Origin: Mesocentrotus franciscanus | Lineage: Eukaryota > Echinodermata > Echinoidea > Camarodonta > Strongylocentrotidae | NCBI GenBank assembly: GCA_037976565.1 | Contig: CP137674.1 | Coordinates: forward strand, 34,502,618-34,566,617 | Direction: 5' to 3' | Length of the DNA stretch: 64,000 nt | Shown here: positions 12,179 through 23,500 of the stretch, in pieces | Layout of the letters: each line of letters starts with the position of its first letter | Numbering within the stretch: the first letter of the stretch is position 1 | Notes under the pieces: generated by a model | The model's input: only the letters and a program-made list of their open reading frames with translations | Database searches by the model: none | What the model was told of the DNA's origin: nothing | Translations under genes and position numbers: made by a program

Positions 12179-12941
12179 AAATGGCTAAATATACAGTTTT
12201 CTTAATGATAAAATATTAATCTACCCTTGTGTCAAATGTTGTAATTTTATCAAAAAGCAAACGACTACGTTGAAATAGTATGATTAATTTGTGTAAAACA
12301 TACGTACGTTTTTGGCGCTTTTACCATACTAAGCACATGTGCCATCGATTTGTTTTCATTTATATTTATCAAATAATGTTTCCCTGATCACAATTAGAAT
12401 CATTTTGCACAAAGTCTACAATAAAATAAATTTATCATGTGAGTTATATTTAGTTGGGCCTTTATCTGGAGAAAAGAATGGGCATCCAAAACGTTATCTG
12501 CGTAATTTCTAGGCCTGGAAAATAAAAATACTATTTCAACATATTTTATCAACTTATCGTTGCTAAAATATATCTCATTTGGACAAATCATACAGGAAAG
12601 AAGTTTAGATTTTTAAAAAATCGGCATAACGAACGGGCCCCAGGGGCCAGCTTTGAGGTGGTTCAACCTACACTTTCAAATACGTGTCTGCCAATTGTTT
12701 TGTTTATGTAACGAAATTCAAAATTAAATGAAGCTGGAATTTGATACTATAATAATATCATGTTTGCTATCAGTCTTGACAATATTCCACTGCCGGATTT
12801 TTTCTGAAGAAATCAAAAGTTGCCAAAAAAATCCCGATACATCATAGAAATACGTAGGCAACGGTTGAAAATAACTCGCCATGTTAGGTAAACTGTATAG
12901 GGTTTCAATAATACACGGTAAAGGTATTTACATGTACATAC
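12179..12941. other. Non-coding interval, nothing recognised
   Basis: AT-rich; no exon with splice sites and no clear repeat ends seen. The C-terminal half of the lectin domain begun in the exon at 12942-13096 was looked for here on the minus strand and not found. Confidence 0.35.
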
Positions 12942-13096
12942 ATTTTGTTCAGCTGATGTGATGATTGGCATGTCACCCCCTAAGCTTTGACAGTGTGCAC
13001 GTGTGGCAGAGAATGTCCTGCCGATACTATGGTAGAAGACATACTGATAGTCACCAAACACATCCAACCCTGACGTAGGACACTCCTGACATTCAA
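12942..13096 (-). CDS. C-type lectin domain, first-half exon (orphan)
   Basis: On the minus strand an exon with acceptor CATAG at its 5' edge and donor GTATGTAC at its 3' edge is open throughout. It enters in phase 1 and leaves in phase 0, the same phases as the lectin exon at 41825-41967. It encodes the start of a C-type lectin-like domain: Cys-rich N-terminus, FGDYQYVFYH, FSATRAHCQSLGGDMPIITS. No downstream partner exon is visible at lower coordinates, so it is an orphan exon, or the rest lies beyond an unrecognised or deleted segment. Its sequence differs clearly from the other lectin exons here. Confidence 0.65.
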
Positions 13097-14014
13097 CTAT
13101 GAGCATGGTAAGACAACAATGATAATGACAGCAATGGTAGAAAAGAAATGTTGTATTTTATTTTATTAAGTTAAGTTTTATTTCAAATCAGTTAAGTTTT
13201 ATTTCAAATCAGGGTGAGTCATCAAATCTAGTGAACTGCCGTTCTTTCGGAGCTCCTGCATCAAGTTGCATTTAAGAATTAAAAGTATACAGTATTATAC
13301 ACCATTTACATACAAGGGATCATATATAGCGTACATAGCATGAGAAACAGCTCGATATATTATTTCAAGTTTTTAAAGAATAGAAGAGAATCAAAATTCA
13401 AATGTAAGCACAAAGGAATCTTTTGACACACCATACAGTCATAAACATAAACACTGCTTCTAACTCTTAGAGAGATATATACAAACCTATTGGATATGTC
13501 AACATCCACATCACAGTGAATAACGATTGCAGTAATTGAAAACTAAACATGATAACACGTATTGATGTGGTCCAACAAGAAAAGAAGCATTCACTTTATA
13601 TCACAGGTTATTAAATCCAATCGTTTGTTACGTTGAGGTTGAATTCGTCTGTAAGATGTTTCCAATATATCCTGCTCAGAGTGTGAAGTGGAAAACTACA
13701 ATTATCATTGACGTCGAAAAACAGATGATCGAAAGAGTCCCTACAAATACACATTTAAATGCACTATACTACTTCCTCATATTCGTTCAGCATCAATGTC
13801 AGGAACGTTGAACTTCTCACTGAGGAGTTAAATATAGTTTCATGAAATACGCCTGGGCTCACCGTTTGTTCGTTCTCCCTTTGTCAATTGTGCATGTATC
13901 GCATGAACAACCGCGAATTTGAATGAGGTATATCAAGAATCAACTAATGAATGTATAAGCGTTCCCGCATGCAAATTCATTTGCCCTAATCGGCTGCTAA
14001 TAATAAGTACATAA
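13097..14014. other. Interval between lectin exon and copy 0, nothing recognised
   Basis: AT-rich. A 21-base direct repeat (ttaagttttatttcaaatcag) occurs at about 13171-13211. No exon 1 homologue of the receptor was found here. Confidence 0.4.
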
Positions 14015-16600
14015 TAAATACATGAAGCATTATGTTTTTATATGGCGAATGCCGGTTATCATTTCAGCAGTTTATTTAAAACGCTGATAAAAACTGGGTT
14101 TCAAATTGGCTTCGTATAATAATTGATTGAAATTATGGTGGTGTAAACAGCGTTTAGAAGATGTTTCGCATATAAGCTCTTACATTAAAAAAAAAAAACC
14201 GTTTTGTTTAATGTACATGAACGTCATAGCGGAAAATTAAGGAATTCGGTCGATTTGGGCTCTTAGATCTAAATGCTGGTCTGATCTTTTTCATTCCTTC
14301 CTTGATCAATGTCGATCGATTTTCACAGGTGTTCATCTGTTTAATTTTCAGCATCGGCATCTGTTTATATATCTACCACTAGTAGAGGACATACAAGCAC
14401 AGAGACTGGAAACCCTTTCTTTGAGTGCTACAGAAGTTCTCCTTATTTGATTGCTTACATATCTAGAGGGAGGTATGTCTATGTATACAGTGGTATAAAT
14501 CACCCAGCTAATGCTGATCCGCCAGGCAGTATCCCCATCAATGCTGGTGATCCACCAAATCAAGCCTACAGAACAAATCTTGAGACAACCGATCACAGGT
14601 CGTATATGGTGCCTTCTACTGTGCTGCATCCCTGAGTGGAGAACGCTCAGTTGTACCGACAGTCTTCTTGAGATCTGATGGTAATTAGAGATAATCGTTC
14701 ATCGTATTCAGACTAAATTTGATAAGAGAAGCCTCGCGATTGTAGCTACCAATTTTCACTTTTTGTTGTTGTATTGATTTCTTACAAAGTCTTGCATGCT
14801 TATTATATATCATATTGAAGCATGCTTACTGTTATTGACTTTGAAACAGTATGAATAATATAGACTAATCAATGAGGATATGTTTGAATTTGAATTTTAT
14901 TAGTAAACTTCATTCATATACATGAACATTTTGTTTCACAATACATATATAATTGTTTGATTTGTGATTGTGAAACAAACAAACTAGACTACTATTTTTG
15001 TGTACAAATTGACTTTCAAAGTATCCAGTTTTCCCTTCTAGAGAGAGAGCAGACGTCTTGTCCATCATTATTATTGGAACCAATTTCTACATGTCCCCCG
15101 GTAGGCAATGTTTGGTCATTCATAAACAGTTGAGAAAAGGAAGCGTGTCTACTCCGGTTGTTTTTAAATTTCAAATTGATTTTTCTGTTTTCACTTTTAA
15201 CAGCGAACTTTCTGTAAAAGGTTAATAAAATCATATTTCTAGTATTGTCTTTATATGAAACTGAAGCTAATTTACGACTGGCTTGATATTGTCGGAACCA
15301 TTGAACACAATTTTCTGTATCCTGATACCTCAGTTACACCGCCCATCCAAATCCACACCAACTCCAAACCGACCAATTATTGGCCATTTAGGGCCATGTA
15401 ATGTATTGGTCTGTTGTAATGTGTTGGTCTAATGTAACGTAATGTATTGGTCTAATGTAATGTGTTGGTCTGTTGTTGATCTGGTGTCGGTCTTGTCGGT
15501 ATGACTGAGGTATTATTTTGTATTCTATCGCATTCTTTTATTCTTCTTCTTATCATTATTATTCTTTTTATATACTCATATCAAATTCATTGTCATGATA
15601 GTTCGTTTATTTCGTTTTCAGCTAAGTTTGTGCCCACTAGTGGCAGGTTTTCAAAGACTGTCAACAAGGGGGATGTGAACGTTACGGTTGATTTTACTGA
15701 GGTTACTCCTAGTGTGGGATACGGCAAGTACTGGAGGTTTAATGGTACAACTAACCCTTCTGAAACTATCTCTGCTAACACGATCTTTGATGTATTGACT
15801 GTCAACACAATCATAGGAGAGGTAGATACCTCAAATGGTGGTGTTTATGAGATTCATTTGGGAGCAGAGAGGGCATTGGCAAGAGCTGGACTTCTTAGAC
15901 TGATCGTTAGAGGTAATTTGCAAATTGAGTCATTGTATTATTTTTGGGTGTGGGAAAGCAATGTAAGGGTATTCACGTTATTACCATTTTACCATCATGA
16001 GAATTCCACGTGCTCCTCTCAGAATAGTTTCCAACTAATTTTCTGATTTTCCAATTCATCAACAAATTATGTGTATGTATATGTTATGTTTCAACGTAAT
16101 ATGTTTTGTAATATGCCTTTCAGCGTTGTCTACGAAATCGAATTTCGACCGCACAAAAAAGTTCCCCCGAAATATCCATAACCTTTCAGTATTTAGGATC
16201 AGTTTGGGGATTGATTACCTTGCAATAATGTCCTAATATTGCTCAAAACCCGAATTGAATTGAATTGAGTTGAGTTGAATTCAATTCAATTCAAACTTGC
16301 ATAAATATTAAATACAAATTTCAGTTAACAGTTTCGTACCTGACCTCAAAAAAGAACTGATGTGTGGTCCTCAATCACCTTTAGCTGTTGCTTTTCATAA
16401 TTTGAGTATGAGGGCATTTGGAGAGCCATCCCATTCATGAGACTTTTTGTTTTGTGCTTCCACATTAACATAAAAAGAACGTAAAAGCTCACAATTTTTT
16501 TTTTGTTCACCTTTCCCAGAACTCAACCTTCTATTTGTGCACCACTGACTACTGTTATGAATATTTTAATTTCAGGGTGCATTTCTAAGGGGGTGAGGGG
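14015..16600 (+). repeat. Truncated duplicate segment (copy 0) of the receptor gene 5' region
   Basis: From about 14,015 the sequence matches intron 1, exon 2, intron 2, exon 3 and much of intron 3 of the receptor genes (20,643-23,405 and 45,840-49,100). It lacks exon 1 and its promoter. About 310 bases of intron 3 equivalent to 22,640-22,955 are missing. Similarity stops near 16,600, just before the place where EGF exon 4 would be. It is clearly older than the A/B duplication: introns differ at many positions from both. Confidence 0.85.
14352..15912 (+). pseudogene. Copy 0: two Ig-domain exons of a Tie-like receptor, truncated
   Basis: Exon 2 homologue at 14352-14680 and exon 3 homologue at 15622-15912, both with AG/GT borders and phase 1. 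The first carries an extra AT dinucleotide (near 14604-14607, in the codons after DHRSY), which shifts the frame away from the conserved GAFYC motif. The second is open throughout (97 residues) and carries a one-residue insertion (VGYGKYW). With no signal-peptide exon, no EGF or later exons and a frameshift, it cannot make a receptor by itself. It could serve as a template for gene conversion of copies 1 and 2. Confidence 0.8.
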
Positions 16601-17020
16601 CTCAATCCTCCCTATTTTTAATGGAGTCCCATCCTACCCAACCAAAATAATACCCCCGAAGAGAGTCTAAGGGGCGCAGGGTATGGGTACCATCCTAGAA
16701 CTTAAAAGGCATTTTTACTTTCTTCATCGGACATAAAGGAATCATTAATATCATTCAGTTGGTATCACTTGGATAAAATTGAAAACTGGGTTTAGAGTGC
16801 ATCTGGTTATCACTATTTTTACACACTGTTTTTCTGTAAAAATGCCAACATAGTATTGAGTGATCTGGCACTGAACCCACCACTGGGATTGAGTGTTTGT
16901 CTATTAGATCAGCAACTAACAAAACATCAAAATTGGAATTCAAATATAATATAATTATAAAAATATAATAAAATTATAATTATATAATTATAATTATAAT
17001 TATAATTATATCATATATAA
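16601..17020. other. Boundary between copy 0 and unit A, ending in an AT palindrome tract
   Basis: Unique sequence up to about 16,940, then about 85 bases almost purely A and T (ataattataat repeats with self-complementary stretches, about 16,945-17,030). Homology to unit B begins directly after. AT palindromes of this kind are plausible duplication breakpoints. Confidence 0.5.
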
Positions 17021-17199
17021 TATGATATAGTTTCCCCTTTTAAGCCTTGACACAAAGGTGAATGTGATCAATCGATATATTGTTTCGTTTGTTGCATTTA
17101 AAATTTAATGTGATAAGGTGGAGCAGATATGTTTGAACATGGAATATCATAGAGGAGTACTCCAAAATATAGAGGATAGAATATAATGACAATACTCAC

Positions 17200-17991
17200 T
17201 CGGAGGTTTTTCACACGCGAACCTGAGGTACGATGTACATGGTAGTTTTCTCCATCCATTATTAACCTGCTGATGAACATATATATCATTCTCAAATAGG
17301 GTTGCATTACCATTCGACCAATCAGGAAATATGCAAAGGTAAAATATGTCCAACAGCAATGTACAACTTATTGTAAAATCATTTCTAATACAGCGCTCGA
17401 GCTGCGATGATGATTATTGAATAAATACCATTACTATTATAAAGGATTAATAAAAGAAATGTTGTACTATAAAGGGCATAACCATTTTCTTGTTTGAAAA
17501 CGGTTTGTCATGGGTTTGATTCGAGTTGCAGTTAAAACTTGTATTAATCAAACTGTAAGTGTAAATTTGCCTTTCTTGTAAATCATGATCAGGGCTTGTA
17601 TTTTAGGCTCCGTGGCGTCCACATGAAAAAGTATTAAAACAAATTATTATTTTCAACTTGTTCAAGGGAGGAATGGGGTGCCATCAATCCATTGGAGAAA
17701 GCGATGCTAAGCTTGATGGATATCAACTTGTACTTCAGATAATCTTGTTGTTAAAGTTACATACTAGTTTCTACCTACCGTATTGCATTTTGTCTGTAAC
17801 ATGATATGATTACAGTTTGCATGAGTAGGGTTGATTAAATATTGTTGTTTGTGTGTTTGAATAATACAGTTTAACACATACGCATTATTGTCGAGTAGAG
17901 TGCCATCAATCCATTGGAACGTGCCCTTTCGATTGATATCATTCAGTCTAAACCAATACGAGTTACCTTTAGCAAGCTGGATAGGATGCAT
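17200..17991 (-). pseudogene. Unit A C-type lectin gene, two exons, decayed
   Basis: Minus strand. The middle exon at 17882-17991 (acceptor CATTAG, donor GTATGTG) encodes IQLAKGNSYWFRLNDINRKG and the WIDGT motif. The last-half exon at 17200-17330 encodes FPDWSNGNATLFENDIYVHQ, then a Cys-containing end RFACEKPP. Together these are the C-terminal two thirds of a C-type lectin-like domain. The acceptor of the last exon reads GCAT where unit B has GCAG, so the splice site is lost. The first-half exon present in unit B is missing, in a region where A is about 1.2 kb shorter. EPN/QPD-type calcium residues are not evident. The gene lies head-to-head with the receptor gene. Confidence 0.75.
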
Positions 17992-18150
17992 CTAATGAAA
18001 GTGTTAGGAGGATGAATCAGAATCAGGACCAATAAGACTACATGTGATGTAAATGTTTTTATCGCCCATTTGACGAAATATCTGTCAGGTGATCTCTTAC
18101 CGTTTAGAATACCCTAATGTACTTCAAGCTATTACAGACTATTGGTGCAT

Positions 18151-18691
18151 TAAAGATACTATGTCCCTTTTGCAGCCAACATCAAATTCTGTAGAACTTT
18201 GCAGCAATTATGAATATGTCATGTATGTCCTATCTGTGAAATTTAAACGTTAGCAGTGTCCTAATATTCAAATTATGCAAGGAAACCCGTTTACTTGCTA
18301 GACTTCACTGTCAGACACTATTGAGTGACTGACTGGCTTTTTTCATCTTTGGTAATAACATACATAAAATGAGCTGTAAAGGGTACATGAGCATTTGTCT
18401 ACATCAATAACCCACTTCTTGTAATGGCCAAAATTAAACTGATTGAATCTTTGCGCAGCATAAAACGTACGACCATTCGGTACAATGGTCTGAAAAATCA
18501 GACTATTACTTACTGGCTCTATAGCTCCTAAGTCGATTCGACAACTAATAGTCGTTATTTTCCCACTTAAAGACATTTTCAAGCCCCCTTTTTTTTAAGG
18601 GAAGTTCTAAATTAGTATTGTCTTTCAAATGCCGTTGGAATTTAACCTTTTCATTTTTTTTTTGGCCTGCAAATGGGACATAGTACCTTTA
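18151..18691. mobile_element. MITE with TA target duplication (about 540 bp)
   Basis: The ends AAGATACTATGTCCC and GGGACATAGTACCTT are inverted repeats, and TA flanks both sides. Unit B carries the matching empty site (gtgcataaaataac at about 43,036), so this copy entered unit A after the duplication or was lost precisely from B. The same element lies in opposite orientation at 31,971-32,502 and 57,888-58,415. TA duplications are typical of Tc1/mariner-type MITEs. Open frames inside are not genes. Confidence 0.75.
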
Positions 18692-20449
18692 AATAACTAT
18701 CTGCACACAAGGATATCCTGTTTGCAATAAAAACGGAAGGAAATTACCTTTCATTGAGGTCACAAAATAGAAAGTTGATTTTGAATCATACATGCTCTTA
18801 TACTTATACATTGATAAACTCTGTGATTTTTAAATAATTCATATTACGGCCTGATTATAAGTGTAAAGAACGTTCAGTTTTCTTTCACAATTGCATTTAT
18901 GTTTGTATTATATATCACTATTCCCCTGCATAACGTTTAATAATTTAAGGCCTACCGCTTTAGCATGCGGATATCATTTCATATTAACTTTGTGTACGTA
19001 TGAGACCTAGAATTTCGCGTTAAATTTTTTCGGTGATGTTCGCGACCACTAGAATACGTCTGCACCTTTTTCTTGCGGAAAAGGGTACATTAATACCATT
19101 GTCCCAAAGTCTGTCATTGAGCATTGTGACCGCTGTTATCGGGTGCAATTGGGTACTTTGGTAAATGACCCCTGCTAATAATGAAGCTTTATCGGCCTGT
19201 GAATATGACGTCTGACCACGGGGCTAAAATCTACTATACACACTAAGAAATAAAGGTATCAATTTGCATCCTTAGGGGTTATAATGCCAGGAATGATAAT
19301 GATCATTATTATAATAATCGTAATAAAACTATAGTCATGATAAAATAACTCGAAATGAAACACCAAACCACCGATGAACATTGAAATGGATTGAACTTTT
19401 CCCGTCTACTGCGGCTTCCTGTTAAATCGGACATGGTGAAGTATTTTCCTTTTCATACAGGGTGTCTCAAACAAAAAGAAAACATCTGTGAATGTTCTCA
19501 ACCATTCTCAATATGCATTAACATCTTCTAATCTTTTTGTGAATTCCCACTAATCTTGATACTCTTAAATGTCTTTGTAAAAAACCGTGTGTCGCCGCTG
19601 ATTTCAAATATAAAATTAGAAATGCCTCCGCAGTGCGCCTGCGAGTACCGTCTGCATTGCTCTGCGTTTGTTCTTATAGTACTTTGTACTCGAAAAATTG
19701 TCGATAATTGTTATAAATTATAGAAGCCCAAGTCCAAGTCCAAGTCCAAGTCCAAGTACTACAAAACTATCTCTTCATAGAAATGTAGTAGCTATATCAT
19801 ACCAAATACAAAATGTGGAGAAAAATGAAGGACATGTAAAGAGATGTTCCCTGATCACTAAATGAATATCATTTAACTAATGGCTGTTTGTTGCTTTACT
19901 TGAAATAGAGATAACAATAGATAATATTTTCTTTTAAAACAATGCTCCGCTGTTTTTCACAGCATTGTTCACGCTATAATAATAAGTTGTTGATGTAATC
20001 AAACTTACCTGACAAACTTCTTTCGTATTTGCGACTTAAGCGGTATATTTAATACACATTCATGACTTTGGAGATTTCATTAAAAAAGCTAAATTCTTAG
20101 AATGGCTTCAATGGAAAGGTCTGTCGTTAAATGCAGAAGTGACTTTTGTGCAATGATACTATTGAACGCACTCTCTCTCTCTCTTTCTGTAAGACTTTTA
20201 AAATTGCAAAAGCAATCTTTGTAATTAAAGCTTAAATCATTGTGAAATTCACATGGAGTTGTGTTAGGAAATACTACTACTACGACATTTTACTAAATTT
20301 TATTGAGAATGTTTAAGTAATTCTTAAAGATATTGCCAATCAAAATCTCTTTGCATTTTTTTAGACGCCCTTTATTCAATTATGAATTGTTTTTATTTAT
20401 TCGGTAGTGGTTAATATTCACAGTACTTCCTCAATTGAAACAAGTTGCG
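18692..20449. other. Head-to-head intergenic region, unit A
   Basis: Separates the lectin pseudogene (minus) from the receptor gene (plus). It contains a caagtc hexamer tandem (about 19,728-19,757) and, at 19,025-19,240 on the minus strand, a decayed version of an open frame that is intact in unit B (43,284-43,505). Otherwise no gene seen. Upstream regulatory sites of the receptor would lie in its last few hundred bases. Confidence 0.5.
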
Positions 20450-20482
20450 TATATAACAGTACGTGATTCGGCTTTCAGTCAT
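20450..20482 (+). promoter_or_regulatory. Core promoter of receptor copy 1 (TATA plus initiator)
   Basis: TATATAA at 20450-20456 and an initiator-like TCAGTC at 20475-20480. The spacing from the first T of TATA to the initiator A is 27 bases, which is ideal for a TATA/Inr promoter. The translation start lies 66 bases further down. Unit B has the same pair in the same spacing. Inferred from sequence only. Confidence 0.6.
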
Positions 20483-20542
20483 TTGGTTTTCTCTTGGCGT
20501 TTTGGTCACTGGTCACGTTAGTAATTCGTTATCAAATTAAAC

Positions 20543-20594
20543 ATGGATTTTATGAGGATACTGTTTGGTGTTATAATGCTGCATGTTCGTGGAG
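20543..20594 (+). CDS. Copy 1 exon 1: signal peptide
   Basis: Begins at the ATG in aaacATGGATTTT and encodes MDFMRILFGVIMLHVRG, ending in phase 1 at GGAG/GTAAGC. A hydrophobic core (ILFGVIMLHV) followed by small residues G-G-A fits a signal peptide cleaved near the exon junction. Identical in copy 2. Confidence 0.85.
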
Positions 20595-23500
20595 GTAAGC
20601 GAATACAGTTGTAAGACACGGTAATCTCCTGATGTCATAGATATACATACATGAAGCATTATGTTTTTTATATGGCGAATGACGGTTATCATTTCAGCAG
20701 TTTACTTAAAACGCTGATAATAACTGGGTTTCAAATTGGCTTCGTCTAATAATTGATTAAAATTATGGTGGTGTAAACAGCGTTTGGATGATGTTTCGCA
20801 TATAAGCTCTTACATTAAAACCATTTTCCTTTTTGTTTTAATGTACATGAACGTCATAGCGGAAAATTACGGAATTTTGGTCGATTTAAGCTCTCTGATC
20901 TAGATGCTGCTTATACGGTCTGATCTTTTTCATTCCTTCCTTGATTAATGTTGATCGATTTTCACAGGTGTTCATCTGTTTGATTTTCAGCATCGGCATC
21001 TGTTTATATATCTACCACTAGTAGAGGATATACAAGTACAGAGACTGGTAACCCTTTTTTTGAGTGCTACAGGAGTTCCCCTTATTTGAATGCTGATGTG
21101 TCCAGAGGGAGGTATGTCTATGTATACAATGATATAAATGGTATACCTAACCCAGCTAATGATGATCCGCCGCCCCGTGTTGCTATTGAAGCTGGTAATC
21201 CACCAACAAGTCAAGCCTACAGAATAAATCTGGAGACAACTGATCACAGGTCGTATGGCGCCTTCTACTGTGCTGCATCCCTGGATGGAGAACGCTCAGT
21301 TGTACCGACAGTCTTCTTGAGATCTGATGGTAATTAGAAATAATCGTTTTCGTATTCAGACTAAATTTGATAAGAGAAGCCTCGCGATTGTAGCTACCAT
21401 TTGTTTTCCTTTTTCCCCTTTTTTATCACTTTGCATTGTTTCTTAATACTTAGTCCGGCATGCTTATTGTAAAGCATATTGAAGCATGCTTACTGTTATT
21501 GACTTTGAAACAGTATGAATAATGTAGACTAATTAATGAGGGTATGTTTGATTTGTGATTGTTGATGCGCAATTCTAGACTGCTATTTTTGTGTACAAAA
21601 TGACTTTCAAAGTATCCACTTTTCCCTTGTAGAGATAAAGCAGACGTCTTATCCATCATTATTATTGGAACCTTTTTCTACATGTCCCCGGTAGACAATG
21701 TTTGTTCGTTCATAAAAGTTTAGAAAATGAAGCGTGTCTATTTCGGTGGCTTTTACATTTCAAATTGATTTTTCTGTTGTTTTTTTAACAGCGAACTTTC
21801 TGTAAAGGGTTAATAAAATCATATTTCTATTGTCTTTATATGAAACTGAAGCTAATTTACGACTGACTTGATATTGTGTGAACCATAAAACACGATTTTC
21901 TGTATCCTGATACCTCAGTCACACCGCCAAACTAACTCCACACCGACTCCAAACCGACCGATTATTGACCATTTAGGGGTAATGTAATATATTGGTCGGT
22001 CTGTTGTTGATCTGGTGTCGGTCTTGTCGGTGTGACTGTGGTATTTTGTTGTATTCTATCGTATTCTTTTTCATTTTTCTTATTATTATTATTCTTTTAT
22101 TATCATATCACATTCGTAGTCATGATAGTTCGTTCATTTCGTTTTCAGCTAAGTTTGTGCCCACAAGTGGCAGGTTTTCAAAGACTGTCAACAAGGGGGA
22201 TGTGAACGTTACGGTTGATTTTACTGAGGTTACTCCTAGTGTGGGAAACAAGGTCTGGAGGTTTAATGGTACAACTGACCCTGTTGAAACTATCTCTGCT
22301 GACACGATCTTTACGGAATTGACTGTCTACACAATCATAGGAGAGGTAGATACCTCAAATGGTGGTGTTTATGAGCTTCATTTGGAGGTGAAGAGGGCAT
22401 TTGCAAGAGCTGGACTTCTTAGACTGATCGTTAGAGGTAATTAATTGTTAATTGAGTCATTGTACTAGTATATGGGTATGGGAAAGCAATGTGAGGGTAT
22501 TCACGTTATTACCATTTTACCATCGTGAGAATTCCTCGTGCTCCTCTCAGAATAGTTTCCAACTAATTCACTTATGTTACAATTTATCCAAAAGTGGTTT
22601 GTATGTATATTTTATGTTTCAACGTAATATATTTTGTAATATGTCTTTCATTGTGTATTTCCTGTAGTGCGGCCGTACATTAAAGTAACCTAGTTTTGTT
22701 CTGTATTACCCTTAAATTTTAAAAAATAGAGGTGATTTTGAAATAAAAAGGTTAAGAAGAACTTACCTTCAATATTCCAGAAAATGTGATAAAAGTGTCG
22801 ATCAAACTTGAAAACTCACTAGCCCCGCTTTCTATTAGTTTAATTTTCCTTTATAATCTAGGACTATTGTACTTTGCATATTTGAATTTGTTTTCTATTT
22901 TAATGTTTTTAAACTGGAACAGGGAAGGGGTGAGGGCTACAAAATATACGCCGTACAGCGTTGTCTACGAAGTCACATTTCGACCGCACATAAAATTTCC
23001 CCCGAAATATCCATAACCTTTCAGTATTTAGGATCAGTTTGGGGATTGCTTACCTTGCAATAATGTCCTTATATGGCTGAAAAACCCGAATTGAATTGAA
23101 TTGAGTTGAGCTGAATCGAATTGAATTGAATTGAATATGCATAAATTAAAATTTAACAGCTTCGTTTCTTTCCACGAAAAAAGAACTTGATGTGTGGGTC
23201 CACAATTACCTTTAGCTGTTACTTATTATAATTTGAGTACATGGGCATTTTGAGAGCCATCCCATTCATGAGACTTTTTTCAATTCTTCCACACTAACAT
23301 AAAAAGAACGAAAAAGCTCCTAATTTTTTGTTCACCTTTTCCAGAACTCAACCTTCTATTTGTGTACCATTGACTAACTGTTATGAATATTTTCATTTCA
23401 GGGTGCGGGGGGGGGGGGCTCAGGCTTAAATGTTACCGTGTTATCGGTGTTTAATTTTCAGCATGTCCTGCCGGTCGCTATGATGTATCTAGTGGATGTA

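Noticed and set aside
18343..18582. Minus-strand 79-codon open frame, with relatives at 31,905-32,147 and 57,957-58,223
   Set aside because: All lie inside copies of the TA-flanked MITE in different frames and orientations; not a gene family.
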